A stretch of 64,000 nucleotides of DNA from assembly GCA_005765155.1 (NCBI GenBank), contig VCCP01000008.1, positions 310,001 to 374,000 of the forward strand, read 5' to 3'. Made by a program: the position numbers and the translations under genes. Origin of the DNA: Zelopaecilomyces penicillatus. Taxonomy: Eukaryota > Ascomycota > Sordariomycetes > Hypocreales > Pseudodiploosporaceae. Below are positions 1 through 12,561 of the stretch, piece after piece (the first letter of the stretch is position 1; each line of letters starts with the position of its first letter). The notes below the pieces were generated by a model. That model did not search any database, was not told where the DNA came from, and worked only from the letters and a program-made list of their open reading frames with translations.

Positions 1-962
1 GTTCCATCGCGGTTGGAGGCCCGGGCCAAGGCAGAACGCTGACTGTGCCGCGCCTGGACGGAGCCCGGATCTGGTTCTGCCAGGACAAGCCACTCACATT
101 CTTGGTCAATCCAGGACCAGCCGTGGTCGAACCATCGTCGACGAACCCAGCCGACGCCAACTACAACCTGGATTGGGCTTTTTGCGAGTTCACGCTCAAT
201 GCCAACGAAGTCTACGTCAATGTATCTTACGTTGACTTTGTCAGCATCCCCGTTTCTCTCAAGCTGGAGAACGCATCAGGCCAGGTACGGAGCGTGGCTG
301 GCATGCCTAATGGTGCACTCAACACCATTTGCGATAAACTGGCGGCACAGGCCAAGACCGACAACGCCGGCTGGGACAAGCTCATTATCAAGGCGCCCAA
401 CGGCGGCGGCAACCTGAGAGCACTGAGTCCCAACTCAGGCCGCGTGCTGTTCAAGGGCCTGTTTGACGGCTACTTTCAGCCCTATGTCGACGAGGTGTGG
501 AAGAAGTACCGGACGACAGACCTCACCGTTAATACGCAGTTCAAGTGGGGGGACCGCAAGGGCCGGGTTGGTAGCGACGGCAAGCTTACGTTCGAGGGCG
601 GTGCAGGCGCCTTTGGGCAACCTTCGGCGACGGACATCTTCTCGTGCGACTCGGGCCCCTTTGCACACGGCGCCGGCGTGTCGGAGGAGACACTAAATAT
701 CGGAGCGCGTATCGCGGCTGCCTTTAACCGGTCGACGCTGCTGCGCAACGCCGTGCAACCCGAGGGCGAAAAGGTTGACACGTACTACAAAGAGAAGATT
801 ACGAATCATTACTCGCGTATCTGCCACGAGACGAGCGTGCAGGGCCGAGGGTACGCGTTCCCATACGATGATGTTGGCGCCTCCGCCGGTGAAGATCAGT
901 CGGGGTTCTTGAACGACCCGAATCCCAAGTTGTTAACAGTCGGGGTCGGTGCTCCTCTCTGA
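1..962 (+). CDS. GH64 beta-1,3-glucanase, 3' part only
   Basis: The frame is already open at base 3 and closes with TGA at 960-962, so about 319 C-terminal residues are visible and the start lies left of the window. Glycoside hydrolase family 64 enzymes are thaumatin-like secreted proteins that cut laminarin-type beta-1,3-glucan into oligosaccharides. Family features seen here are the RIWFC stretch near the left edge, the NYNLDWAFCEFT segment and the C-terminal part with the ICHETSVQGRGYAFPYDD block. No intron is needed in the visible part. The signal peptide cannot be checked. Likely role: degradation or remodelling of fungal or plant-associated glucan in the wall or medium. I am fairly sure of the family; I did not assign the catalytic acids. 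Confidence 0.85.
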   Translation, partial: SIAVGGPGQGRTLTVPRLDGARIWFCQDKPLTFLVNPGPAVVEPSSTNPADANYNLDWAFCEFTLNANEVYVNVSYVDFVSIPVSLKLENASGQVRSVAGMPNGALNTICDKLAAQAKTDNAGWDKLIIKAPNGGGNLRALSPNSGRVLFKGLFDGYFQPYVDEVWKKYRTTDLTVNTQFKWGDRKGRVGSDGKLTFEGGAGAFGQPSATDIFSCDSGPFAHGAGVSEETLNIGARIAAAFNRSTLLRNAVQPEGEKVDTYYKEKITNHYSRICHETSVQGRGYAFPYDDVGASAGEDQSGFLNDPNPKLLTVGVGAPL

Positions 963-1640
963 TGAAATCAGGAGTCTGATCCATATTCAAAGACGAGCAC
1001 GAGCATGAGCATGAGCGGGAAAACCAGAACCACCTAGTTCTGCCCACGCCAAATATTACGTGGAATTTGCCTCTGTTTTCACCTTGTTCAATACTTTCGA
1101 CGTTGAAATCTACATTCATTTTCTCTCGTTTAGTCTTTCTTTCCCTCCTTTTTTTTTACTTTTGAAGGGGGGGGGGGTTCTTGTCACGTTTTGTACCGGC
1201 CTAGTTGTGGATTTGTGATGCCATAACTGTTGCTATTTTGGCCCTTTTCCGTATATAGTTGGATTTATCTTTGCACATATTTTATCGGATTGTTATTGGG
1301 TACCTGCTTGCTTGTTAGGCACTTGTATATATTATGACTGCATATTATAGCAGGAGACATTGGTTACGTATAGTAGCTACTTAGCTATAAATTTGTGTAG
1401 GTGTACATATATGCATAATCATAGAATTCATGTTATTAACACGTAATTTTGACATATATTGCCAAGTTGTAATCAAGGGGTGGAGACGGGTTTGCTGAAT
1501 CAGAGGACTCGTGGTTTAGAAGACGCATGTGTCAGGTCATATCAGCATGAGATGAAGTGTCAGCTGAAATAGAAGACTCTCCTGCATAAGGTCCTAGGTA
1601 TTAAGTGCTAGTAGGCATTATGTACTACCTAGTAATTAGA

Positions 1641-1661
1641 GGTAGGTAGGTAGGTACCTAG
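1641..1661. repeat. (TAGG)n tetranucleotide run
   Basis: A short run of TAGG units followed by a TACCTAGTA-type palindromic end. The same motif or its complement recurs between genes near 19048, 19196, 24541, 24720 and 46073. It is visible sequence structure; its function is unknown. Confidence 0.7.
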
Positions 1662-1818
1662 TATTTACATCACTGTAAATACAGATACCTTGGTTTTTAA
1701 CACGCGAATTTGTACGTCGGCGACCAGCGCGGGGAGACGGAGTCAGCAAGTTGACTATCAGTGTGATGCTTACTCGGCGATAAAAATGATCGAGTGGAGG
1801 TGACATCGGCCCTAGTTT

Positions 1819-1835
1819 GGGGGGGGGGGGGGGGG
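1819..1835. repeat. Poly-G tract of 17 bases
   Basis: Uninterrupted G run in intergenic DNA. Such tracts are slippage-prone, and their exact length is also a common sequencing error. Confidence 0.8.
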
Positions 1836-3403
1836 CAGGTATGAGGTATGAGTGTTAGGCGTCTGGCTGAGGAGGTGGGGAGCTGGATGGGAAGAGGTGG
1901 GCATCTTCAAGCTTCTTCAAGCTTGACCTTGCAAGCGGAGTCTACCTATATGGGTTCATGCTTTGTGTATTTCAAGCTCGGGCAACAGGAACCGGAAAAG
2001 CATGCCGTGCCGCTTATTATAGCAACACGAACAAAGCTGTGACCTGGGCTAGACATGAGGGAGCACATATTATTGAGAGGCTTCTGGTACTATTTTTGGC
2101 CCACAGGTTCTCACTGACAAGCGGGGATGGCAACAGAGCTGCCGCTTTGCGGACTATTTATAGATAGATAATAGATGCAGCAGTCAGTTGAGCGATGCTG
2201 CTATCGGCCAGGGGGGCTGGTTTGATATAATATCGGGGATCGCCAGGAGTTGAGAGGCTTCTAGATATGCTTTTTAGCGTTGACATGAAGACAGCCTGAA
2301 GCTGAAGGTTCAAGATATGAAAGCAAACAAGGCATTGGATATTTACTCTTAGGTACTCACCTAACATGAACCCTCCTTATTACAGTACTACCTCTCAGTG
2401 ATAGCTTACCAACCAATATAGGGGGGTTGCATGAGGCGAAACGCTTTGGCAGGGCTATGGTCCGCTCCTGTCACTTCCACCAGCCAACTCAAAGCCATTT
2501 GCTCGGCGAGGTTAACGGACAGCGCACTACCATGTAGCTAGCTTGTCCAAAAAACAAAATAAAAAAGACCTAGAACCATGGACTCTTGGCGGCGAACCTG
2601 AGCGTTTGATGGGAGCAACACTCTGCAAAAGGTGGGAAACATGGATAGGTGTCGGGTCGCTGGAAATTAGGCTGCTGCAGGGAATAGGGTTGTATTGCAG
2701 CAGCCCACTAATTACTTACATGTGGGCTTCCAGGTTTAATACAGCTGGGGTACCTATTTTCAACGGTGGGCTGCCACTATACATAGTAGTCTAGGCTGGA
2801 CAGGGTGCACACGCAAGGCCGATTGTCAGAGTCTCCAGGGCTAACTCCCAGCGTTGAGGCTCTGGGGGCTCAACTGGTCCTGTCCCAGACATGAATTATT
2901 AATGCAATATGGGAGGGACGGATTGAGCCATCCAATCCCAAACTCAACTCTACAATCCTACTGCGACTTAATCACCTACCACCATCCTAAGTTATAGCCA
3001 CAAATCATCCTTGATCGGTTATAACCCCACCTTCATACAACATATTGTGCATTTCTCTGCTTGATAATATCGCCTGCAGTACACATTTGGTTGCGGAGAG
3101 AACAAACAGTGTTGATAGGAGCACAGCCGCTGTTGGCGTTCAAGGTCCACGACGACGTTCAACCCGGCGAACCAGGCCGTGATCTTGCCTTGACCCTTAC
3201 ACAACACTACCGTCCGGGCATGACGGCACGGCAATACTGCAATTCATGAATAGGCTTTATTGACAACTTGTAATGAACACGGCGCACCACCTATCTGCCC
3301 TGTTCCCCGCAGCCCAAAACACATTCCCCTCCCCCTCAACTCACGATATTCCCAACCTGCTTCAGTGTTAGCGAGCTAATGCACTGTCACTACTGCTATC
3401 GCC

Positions 3404-5522
3404 ATGGTCTATTGTGGCAAGCCTTCCAAGGGCTGCTCTAGGTGCCGGGAGCGCAAGATACGTGTAAGTTCAAGTTATTCTCGGCGCCTTTGGAGCATTG
3501 GTATGCTCGACATTGTCTCTCTTGCTGACCCGACCTCTTGGCTTTCGCTTGTAGTGTGATCAGAAGGAACCCGCTTGCGGCCAATGCGACAAGCGCCAGA
3601 TACAATGCCCTGGCTACCGCAACATGGTTGACTTGATGTTTCGCGATGAAAGTAACCATGTCATCGAAAAGGCAAACACCTTACGAAACCGCATTAAAAA
3701 GAACAAACATAGCGGCCAAGGCGGCGCCACGACATCCACATCAAAGCCCGTGCCCCCGCCACACCCGTCATTGCCGTTGCCCGGCGCCTTGTTGACGTTT
3801 CGTGATGGATTTCGACATCGAAAGACCAGTGTCCCTTCAAAGGGCACATCGCCGCTTCTTACCACAATGTTAATCGGATCCCAACATAGCCGAAGCCGTA
3901 GTGGCGGGAACTGGTCTTTGCTGGATGAGGATCAAGACGATGATGATGATGGCTACGAGCGCATCTTCCACAATGGCGATGCCGACGACGATGCGCTCAT
4001 CTTGGTGCCATATACACCATCCATCTCTCTCCAGGAGCGTGGAACTGCATTTTTCTTCTCCAGATATGTAGCTACGGATCATGGTTGTTATCAAAATTAC
4101 GACTTCATCTATGATATCTGGAGGCCCCCTCGGAGTACATGCACCAGCCTTGAAGTCCCAGGCCTCAAGGCGGCTGATGCTTGCATCACAGCTAGTATGA
4201 CTGCTGTTGGACTGGCTGGTTTGTCTAAAATAACATGCTGCCGGGAGACGATGATCCGCGCACAAAAATGTTACGGAACAGCTCTCCAGCTGGCCAATGC
4301 CGCTCTTCGCGATCCGAATGAAGCTGTTAAAGATAGCACTATGCTTGGCGTCCTCATCCTTGGCACATATGAATTTATCTCGGGCCGAACCCCACAAACT
4401 CTACGTGCCTGGCAAGAGCACGTCAATGGAGCTGCCGCGCTTGCTAGCATGAGAGGCAAGGGACAATTTCGCACGAAGACTGGAGTTAGGATGTTTCTTA
4501 TGCTTTCGCACTCAATTCTTATCAGTTGCATCCAGAGTGGGCTGCCCATGCCCCTAGCCATCGTTGACTTGCGCGATGAGTTGCGACATGTAGCGGATAT
4601 CAAAAGGCCTGCCTGGCGCGTAATTGATCCCTTGTACCGTGCGCTCCAGATCCGGCACGACATCAAGCATAGGAGAATAACCGGTGTTGATGAGATTGTT
4701 GATAGCCTGGCTGAGGTTGAATCTGACTTCGAAGAACTCATTGCAGGACTTCCGCCATCTTGGCGATATCGGCACGTCCAGCTGGCTCGATCCAACTCAG
4801 CCGTATTGGGCCGGACGTGCCACGTCTATCCCGGCCTCACCCAAGCTACTTCCTGGAATGCGGTACGTACAATGAGAATACTTGTGCAAGAAACCATCCT
4901 AGAGCAGCTATGCAACAGTGTTGATGACCCCACAACACTCCCTATTCGTCACCAGATTCATCTTGTCAAAGCAATGCGACTATTGCGGATGCTTGGTGAA
5001 GCTGTTGTTGGAAGTGTACCTCAACATTTCGGAATAGTCAGTTCTCGAGATGTGAAAACTATTAGTCGAAGGGACATACCGCCCACCATTACTGCTCAAA
5101 ATCAACCATCTCGTATACTATCGACTCCCTTGTTACCTCCGGTCGGGCAAGAGTATGGGAAGTCGACCTTATCTACAAGACCATCAGGAAGCGTGGCAGA
5201 GAGGCCTACCTTGTTGGACCCAACTCAATCGGAACTCAATAGTGGTCGTGATTGTGACGCTGAGAGGTTCTTGACTCTGGCCACGGCCAGCAATACCATT
5301 ATATGGCCCCTTTATACCCTTGGGTTGTCATCATCCTGCACCCATGAGACAAGAGCATACATTGTCGACAGACTTAATGCTATTTATAATGAGACAGGGC
5401 TGGAACAGGCGCGTGGGGTTGCAGAGATGATGCAAGGCAAGGTTGAGTCCTTGTCTTGGGCCAGCATACCCACCACACGTCTTCCCTCATTGCCAGACGA
5501 GGCACTTCCTGCCATGGTTTAA
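3404..5522 (+). CDS. Zn2Cys6 fungal transcription factor
   Basis: Exons 3404-3463 and 3555-5522 (intron 3464-3554, GTAAGT...GTAG) give about 675 residues. The DNA-binding domain is split by the intron: exon 1 carries CSRCRERKIR and exon 2 continues CDQKEPACGQCDKRQIQC, completing the canonical CX2CX6CX5CX2CX6C zinc cluster within the first 50 residues. A Ser/Pro- and basic-rich linker and an acidic stretch follow. The remainder has the helical block of fungal-specific Fungal_trans_2 (PF11951-type) regulators, including LGVLILGTYEFISG. The first ATG is chosen because it opens directly into the zinc cluster. Expected to act in the nucleus. No target is evident: its neighbours are a distant glucanase and a housekeeping cyclophilin, so cluster-specific control is not indicated. 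Confidence 0.9.
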
Positions 5523-5845
5523 ATGAGATTTTAGGGGAGAAGCCTCCGGCTGTAGTTGGAGGTTTTCTGCATTCCTAATATCAACTCCATCCCGGTATAT
5601 TATTTATTTAATGCTCATACTTGATAATTATAATGGCTATATTGCAGCTTCAGGGGTCGTTGTTGGATCCGTATCCCTTTGAACGAGAGCCAGTGGCCAC
5701 TGTTCGAAATGTCAACCTCCCTGGCATTGCATTGGCATGATACTAGAAACGCTTCCAAGACGAGTAGGATAGCTAGAACAAATTTGGCCGTGAAGATACA
5801 TATATGAATACATCAAGTTCCAAGTAGGGTATAACGTCGATTATT
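5523..5845. other. Convergent 3' intergenic spacer
   Basis: 323 bases between the stop codons of the regulator (+) and the cyclophilin (-). AT-rich, with AATAAT/TATTTATTTAA-like stretches near 5600 that could serve 3' end formation. No gene seen. Confidence 0.5.
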
Positions 5846-7795
5846 CTACCAACTGTCGAAATTACCAAACCCACCACCACCCTTTGTCTTTTTACGGACA
5901 GGCTGTCCATCCCACGAATCCTCAGCGTTGGCTTTGGTAGACGTAGAAGTGCCCTGATCGAGTCTGCTCCTGTCCAAATATTTGCCTACACTATCCCTTG
6001 ACCCGGCTTGCCCAGACTCAGTTCCACTCCATATTCGCTTGCCTGTCCAGGTTACTTTATCATCCTCAGCGCCACCCTGCAGCCGCAACTCCTCGCGTTC
6101 CTGTTCGAGACGCTCCTTCTCCTGTTTCTGTGCCTGGAACTCAGCAAAGGGGTCGATGAAGACGACAACATCCTTGATAAAAATCTTATTGAGAGGACGG
6201 TTAGAACCATCAGTGGGAGCGTTTTCCATCTTGGCGAGGACATCCATGCCGCCATCCACTCTGCCGAATATAGTGTGCTTGCGATCGAGATGGGGAGTGG
6301 CTTTGTAGGTTATGAAGAACTGGCTTGAGTTTGTATTTTTGCCCTTGTTGGCCATTGAGACTGTGAAACAAATAGGTAAGTACGAAGTGGAAGTAGATAA
6401 CACGAATTAAGTGCACGGGGGGCTAAGGCGCTTCATATGGGCATCACTCACTGATTCCTCTCACATTATGTGTCAGCGGGCCATCAAATTCATCATCGAA
6501 ATTCTTGCCCCAGATACTTGTACCACCTTTGCCAGTCCCGGTTGGATCTCCTCCCTGTATCATGAAGTTTGGAATGTTGCGGTGGAAAGCGACCCCTTTA
6601 TAGTAGCCCTTTTCGGCGAGCCTAACAAAGTTCCACACAGCTTTGGGCGCCGTCTCGGGCTGCAGTTCGACGGTGAGATTACCCAGGTTGGTCTCTATCC
6701 GAGCATAGCCTTTGGTCTTGACCCGCTTTGGCTTTAACATGAATTCTTCTTCCGTCAGCAGTGCCCTCTCACCACTTGTCTCTGGTGTCAAGCCAGTGCT
6801 GGTGAAACTTGCAGCAGCCCTGCCGGTTGTGTAGGCAGCCGAGTTTGCAGCCAATTTCTTTTCCTTTATCATCTGTTGTCGTGGAAGGCTAGACCCCACG
6901 GCAGAAGACGTCTTTGCTAGTGCCCCTGAAGAGCTGCGATTGACATCGCCGCCAGCCTCTCGCGCCTGACGCGCCTTTTCCACAGCCGCCCTGGCCCTTA
7001 AAACCTTTTCGCCCATACTCCCGAGGGCACCAGCATTGATGCTACCCGCTCTAAGCTCCTCCTCCTGTTCTTTCGAAAGCTGCGCCTCTCCGCCATCCTG
7101 CAGGTACTTGAATTGGTCAAGATTCCGGCTTGCAATGTTCTGAGGATCTTGAAGTGTGATGATGTCGGCGCGGGTGAATGATTCGTTGTCCACCAAATCC
7201 TGCCACATCTTGCCCTTGATGTTCATTCGCTCCACGGTTTCCCAGGCGAAAACATTAGCATAAGTACCATGTCGAATTGCCACAATGTGAGTGTTGTCTG
7301 TGAAGACCTTGTATGTTACTGGATCGATGAGGTCTCCTTTCCCGTCGCTCTGCCCGACGCCGAGTGAGTTGCTCTCCGCATTCCTTGCGAAGTCAAGGCG
7401 GATCAAATCCTTTTTCTGCAAGGGTTTGCCGTCGACAGGGTTCTGGTTCGGGTGCTTCTCAAGCCATGAGCCGATCACCTCGACATCGAATATGGTCCCG
7501 TCAGGCGTGCAGACCGGGTTCTTGAACGGTTGAAGGCTCGCGGCGCAAAAGTTAAACGGTAGTCGACGGAAAGAAACACTGCTCTTGCCAGCCCTCGATG
7601 AAGCATTGGCACCCACACTGGCTGTGTAGGCATCGGACGAGGACCATTCGGAGTGGGTGATCTGAAGTGCGCGTTAGCCCTGATGTAACCATGTTGTTTT
7701 GTGTCCAGTGTCGGTATCGAGAAGGCGTAAGCGATAATCTCTTAATGATGATATTCTATTATACATACATAGAGTTTATCGGTTCCCTTACCCAT
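5846..7795 (-). CDS. cyp8: U-box peptidyl-prolyl isomerase, Cyp8/PPIL2 type
   Basis: Exons on the minus strand: 7795-7769, 7661-6452 and 6360-5846 (introns 7662-7768 and 6361-6451), giving about 583 residues. The tiny first exon encodes MGKGTDKLY and joins ITHSEWSSSDAY, the hallmark start of this family. A U-box follows, from LPFNFCAASL through NPVDGKPL, then a linker and a C-terminal cyclophilin domain with FHRNIPNFMIQGGDP, SSQFFITYKATPHLDRKH and FGRVDGG. Family knowledge: these proteins are nuclear, associate with the spliceosome and combine ubiquitin-ligase (U-box) and prolyl isomerase folds. The Arg of the isomerase site is kept (FHR). The C-terminus is lysine- and glycine-rich. It is divergent from the next gene over a 612-base shared promoter region. 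A conserved housekeeping gene; identification is firm. Confidence 0.95.
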
Positions 7796-8407
7796 GATGA
7801 TGCGCAAGCAGTGCGACGCCGATGCGACGCCGAGAACGTTGCGTGAGGCTTGCGATTATCCACAGATCAAGACCTCATCTAAGCATCGACGTAATTATTT
7901 TATGGGTCGCGTTTGATCTTTATCGTTATCGGGGCTGAAGCACAGCCTGTGACAGACCGGAGGGCTCCTTTACAGGGTCCCATATAGGCACCTGCAGAGG
8001 CTCCCTAAAGGCAGCCCACGTCACGTCACGCCCCAACCCGCCGCTAAGAAACGTACCACCTTGCTGGGAGATTCCTCCAACATTTGACACCACATCGACA
8101 ATTCCAATTGACGAACAGCAAAGCTGCACTGCCGCTATCTTTGCGCTTCCAGCTCGATCATCGAACACCCCCCATCGGCGAATATCTCACTTTTGTCACT
8201 GTATTACGTTCTGCAATCGCAGGAATGCCAGGCTAGATTCCCCTTCGAAAACGAGCTTGCGCAATTCGGTAGTTGGCCTGCGATAACGCCAACCTCTCTC
8301 GTTACGCCTACCATAGTGATTCGCCTGTATTGTCACCCAAAACGCTAGACGAATTCATTTCTGTGAATCAAAAGGAACAATCTGCTGCTCCGTAGCATAT
8401 CGACACA
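7796..8407. promoter_or_regulatory. Divergent promoter region
   Basis: 612 bases between the start codons of the cyclophilin (-) and the PTM1-like gene (+). It must hold both promoters. No clear TATA box is seen, which fits housekeeping genes. An open frame at 7926-8168 lacks coding character. Confidence 0.5.
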
Positions 8408-10392
8408 ATGAGGACCCTGTTGGGGTTTCTTGTCTTGGCCGTGTCCTTGTGGACTGGCCTGGCCCTTGAGGTCGGCATGGTATGCCATGAAGCTGCTGGA
8501 TTAGGTATTATTTAGCTTCCTTAACGGCTGATTGTTTTGCAGGATGAGAAAGATGATAATCGTCAATATTGTGCTGGTATGTTTACTCTCGAGTCCCTCC
8601 TACGATGCCCAAGTCTAACTAGTTTGTAGGCATGTACAGTCGAAATACCTGGGGCGGCCCTGTTGAGCCTTTTATCTTGGTTAAATTCCTCAACTCAACT
8701 GCACAAGAACAAAAAGACCCTATAGCCAGCTTGGTCATCTTCGAATGGAAAGACAAGAACTTTATTGGCATTCCAGATCCAGACACTCACGCAACTGTAC
8801 GCGCATCCCCAAGCTCCGCATGGTTTATTAATTCTGATCCGTCTCACAGCGGCTTGGTCTCTGTAATGATGACTTTATCAAACAAGGCTATTGCAACTCC
8901 ACCAATAAGGGTGAATTCATTGTTGGCCATAACGCAAGCGAAAAGTCCAGCAGCTTGATTCTTAGCAAAGCCGTTCATCTCAACAAACCGGGACCTATTC
9001 ACTACTCTATTCAGAAGACGGGCTACTATTGCGTGATCTCGGAAGGATTCAATATCGACAAGTACTCTGCAGTTATCGAGTTTCGCAACGCATTTGGCGA
9101 ATTACCCGCCACGCAAATCCCAAAACTCCCTTTTTACGGCGGAATGTCGATCTTATATGCCTTGGTCGCCGTGTACTGGGGGTTCCTATACTATCTACAT
9201 CGACATGATATTTGTGAGCACTCATGAATCAATCTGGCTTAGTTAACTTGTCATGTGCTAACGTTTCTACAGTGGCCGTTCAAAACTACATCACAGCCAT
9301 TCTTCTCTTCTTAGTCATGGAAATGCTCATGACTTGGGGCTTTTATGGTTCGTTGATACAATGGCGGTCCCTGAGCAAACTGATATGTGTATTAACAACT
9401 TGACACAGAGTATCAAAATAGAAACGGCACCGCAAACATGGGAAGCAAAGCCCTCCTCATCATTGTTGGCATACTGAATGCAGCGCGAAACTCATTTTCA
9501 TTCTTTCTGCTGCTCATTGTCTGTATGGGTTATGGTGTTGTTAAGCATACACTTGGACGTACAATGATTTATGTCCGGTGGCTTGCCGCTGCCCACTTCG
9601 TATTTGGTCTTGTATATTCCATTACAAGTCTCTTGATATCCCCAGAGAGTGCTGGTAAGTGATATTCGCCACGGCTCAACTTTTAGACATTTGCCGTAGC
9701 ATAGTACTTACTTGATGGCTCTAGGACCTTTTGTTCTTCTCATTGTGCTTCCTCTCGCAGGGTCGTTGACCGCGTTTTATGTCTGGACACTCAACTCTCT
9801 CAACTTGACGCTCAAAGACTTGAGAGATCGCAAACAGTTTATCAAGGAGGCCATGTATAAAAAGCTATGGTGGGCTATTCTCATAAGTGTCATGGTTATC
9901 TTTGGCTTTTTCTTCTTCAACAGCTTCACATTTGCCTCAGTGAACGACCCCGACTTTGTACCCTTTCATTGGAAAACGCGGTGGTTTATTCTGGATGGCT
10001 GGCTCAATATTGTGTACTTTGCTGATGTGGCCTGGATTGCCTATCTCTGGAGGCCAACTGCGAACAATCGTCGATTCGCTATGAGTGACGAGATCGCCCA
10101 GGATGATGACGGCACGTTTGAGATTGGAGACATCGGTATGCCTGGTGACTCGGACGATGAGGACGATGAGGAAGCACACATCGGCAAAGGGCCAACCCGC
10201 CAACCTCAAGCGAACGGCTTAACAGCTGCTGAATCATCCCAGCAAAGCGGTGTACAGCAGCACGCACAGCCCCGCGCGCTACCACGAGAATCCCTTGAGA
10301 GTGAGACTATTTTTGCCGTTGGCGAGGACGGAGACAAGTTCTCAGATGATGGAAGTGATGACGAGGACGTGAAACTTGTACGAACTAAGTAG
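8408..10392 (+). CDS. PTM1-like seven-transmembrane (Lung_7-TM_R) protein
   Basis: Seven exons: 8408-8479, 8543-8576, 8630-8796, 8850-9213, 9273-9347, 9409-9654 and 9725-10392, about 541 residues. The phases fit at every junction. The first 20 residues form a signal peptide (MRTLLGFLVLAVSLW). A luminal domain follows; joining exons 3 and 4 restores GLCNDDFIKQGYC and GEFIVGHNASE, typical of the family. Seven hydrophobic segments then run from MSILYALVAVYWGF to WLNIVYFADVAWIAYLW, with the family YRP/WRP-type end (LWRPTANNRRFAMSD). The cytosolic tail is acidic (DSDDEDDEE). Relatives (PTM1, GPR107/108) sit in Golgi or endosomal membranes and are linked to vesicle traffic. It converges on the NDUFAF7 gene. 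The family call is strong; the short exons 2 and 5 are less certain than the rest. Confidence 0.9.
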
Positions 10393-10731
10393 AAAAGGAT
10401 AGGAGGAGGCCTTGTAATGAATTGCAGATCGGACAGAACCTATGGGTCTTGGGAGCTTGTATTACTTTTGGATTGATGCTTCATGTCACGGATTTTGCCT
10501 ATTGTTACTTTGTGTAGCCCCATTTTGAAATGCAATCGGCACACTAAACTTTTACTTATACTAACACAAATCTGTTTATAAACCTATATGATAGCAATAT
10601 AGTGTATGACTAGCCAGCACTGGTGGCAGTCTTCGTCTGTTTTTCCTTGCACCATAATTCCTCCCTCATTGTACAGTCTGTACAATCTGTCCCACCACGT
10701 ACTGTACATTGACTATTGTAACACTTCTAGC
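10393..10731. other. Convergent 3' intergenic spacer
   Basis: 339 bases between two stop codons. AT-rich and without a recognisable gene; probably overlapping 3' untranslated regions. Confidence 0.5.
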
Positions 10732-12561
10732 TTATTTGTCTTTCACATCTCCGCCAAATCCAACTGGCCGTCTGCGACCGTCGTTTTCAGGCAGAATGGC
10801 CAGGGCTTTGTACACCTTGCCCATGCCACTGGGTCCTCTGTCGACGAGACGCTTCCAGGCCTTTTCAATGTCTTGAGAAGCCGACTCTCCCGCTTTAGCG
10901 CCTTTAGTCAGTGCCTCAGCGCGCTCCCGAATACCCATGAGCTCGAGGAAGTCGGCCTGGGAAATCGGGCCATGAACCTCGACGCCGTCGCTAGCGAGAG
11001 TGGCAGTTTCTGCAATGGCCGTGAAGTCTACATCAGCGCTTAGGTCAACAAGTCCTGGCTGTAAAAAGGGGTTGACTATGCGGTGTTGACGAATGCCCCT
11101 TAAAGAATTGACTGGGATAGTGTCGGAAGGTCCGTAATCGAGGATTAGCGCTGCACCGCTGGGTTTGGGTTTTGGATGTTTTGCAGAGCCACCGATGCGA
11201 GTGGCAAAGTCAGTAGCGAATAGCGATGCGTCCGGGCAGATCTCAATGACGGAACCGAGGGCCTGCTTGAGTTTCCGGTAACGAGGCGACGATTCAGGAA
11301 GGTAGCGGGAGTGCCTGGTAGTGCCTGAAGACAAGACGAGTTGAAACTCAGGTGGCGGCTCATGTTGCTGCGACTTGGGTGTCCCCAGGTCTGCGTGAGT
11401 CGCGCCGGGCGGCGTGGGGGAGATTACCATCTCACGCCATTCCATCGAAGGTTTTTTTTCTCCGTTGGAAGCGGCGTCTACAGTTGCGCTGGTGTTAGAG
11501 GGCGTGTCAGTGTTTGTGGTTGTTTGGGCCTTTGATGGCGCCGACTGGAAGGTGTGGATGGGAAGAGCATCAAAGAATTCATGAGCAATGATGAAAGGTA
11601 CTTTATTTGACTCTAAAAATCATGTAAGTTTAGTATGTTCAATCGGAAAAGTTCTTCTACACACCAAAAGATGTTGAGGTTGAGAGATACTAACCTATAG
11701 GTATGGACTTGACCGTCTCAGTCCACACGATAGGGCCACCATCGTATTTGCTGGAGCTGTGATAACCGGATTTAGACTCAGTGGAAGGAGAGTCCGGACC
11801 ACAAAGAAGGTTCTTCTGTGTCTTTCTAAGCTCCCGGCTAGCCTCGACCATGAATACAGCCTCAATGCTACTGGCCATGGTCGGAAATCGCTGTATAGTC
11901 TTTATGGTCTGTGTCAGCAGCAGTGCGAATATATGCGTCAATGAATGCGAGAACAGCTTACGCGTAGTATGTCATCCATGAGGGTGCCTCGACCTGGCCC
12001 AACTTCTATGAGCTGGACGCCTTCCTTCGGCCGGCCCTGGCTGATCCATTCTGCGATAAACCAAATACCGATGAGCTCGCCAAAGATCTGGGAAATCTCA
12101 GGAGAGGTCACAAAGTCGCCCTTTGCGCCGAACTGATCGCGGTCTTGCCCAACGGCCCCCGTGTAGTAACCACCCACATCACCAGTAAGACACATGCGCA
12201 TGTAGCTAGCCAAGGGGACGGAACCAGTGGTCTAGATGAAGCAGAGAAGAAAAAAACAAAACCTGGTTAGCTATGTATTTGAGAGAAAACAGAAAAAATA
12301 AAGAAAGCCACATGACAGAATGAACGAGGGGGGAGAGGCCCATACCGAGATTGCCTCGAATAGCTGCTTAGCCAAGGGTGTTGACCATTTCCTCTCTTCG
12401 GCCCGGCGCACACCCGTCCATGCAAAGCTTCGACGTTGCGGCGTGGGCATGCAGTGTTGTGATGAGAGGAAACATGACTGGAGATTCGGCCAACCAGAAG
12501 ATAGGCGCCCAATGGAGGGCTTTGAGACGAAGGAGGCTGATCGGCCAAACCTCATCATCAT
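10732..12561 (-). CDS. Mitochondrial NDUFAF7 / MidA-type arginine methyltransferase
   Basis: Minus-strand exons 12561-12346, 12231-11962, 11908-11695 and 11612-10732, about 526 residues. Exon 1 encodes an Arg/Ser-rich mitochondrial presequence starting MMMRFGRSASF. The DUF185/SAM-dependent methyltransferase core contains SYMRMCLTGDVGGYYTG, FVTSPEISQIFGELIGIW, the SAM-binding LIEVGPGRGTLMDDILR and, in exon 4, HEFFDALPIH. Known role of the family: symmetric dimethylation of a complex I subunit (NDUFS2) during assembly of NADH dehydrogenase in the matrix. A Thr/Ser-rich insert (TTTNTDTPSNTSAT) follows HEFFDALPIH and is probably lineage-specific. Three consecutive ATG codons make the exact start ambiguous by two residues; an upstream in-frame TGA rules out a longer exon 1. 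Firm identification. Confidence 0.92.

Larger units (their letters stand above)
963..3403. other. Intergenic region, no gene seen
   Basis: About 2.4 kb between the glucanase and the regulator. It holds two G homopolymers (1167-1177 and 1819-1835), a TAGG repeat near 1640 and a doubled CTTCAAGCTT-type repeat near 1907-1925. Short open frames here have no recognisable content and atypical composition. The promoter of the Zn2Cys6 gene must lie in its right end, but I see no clear TATA element. Confidence 0.6.

Noticed and set aside
3870..4795. Two antisense open frames of about 175 codons
   Set aside because: They lie wholly opposite the coding exon of the Zn2Cys6 regulator and show no protein-like motifs.
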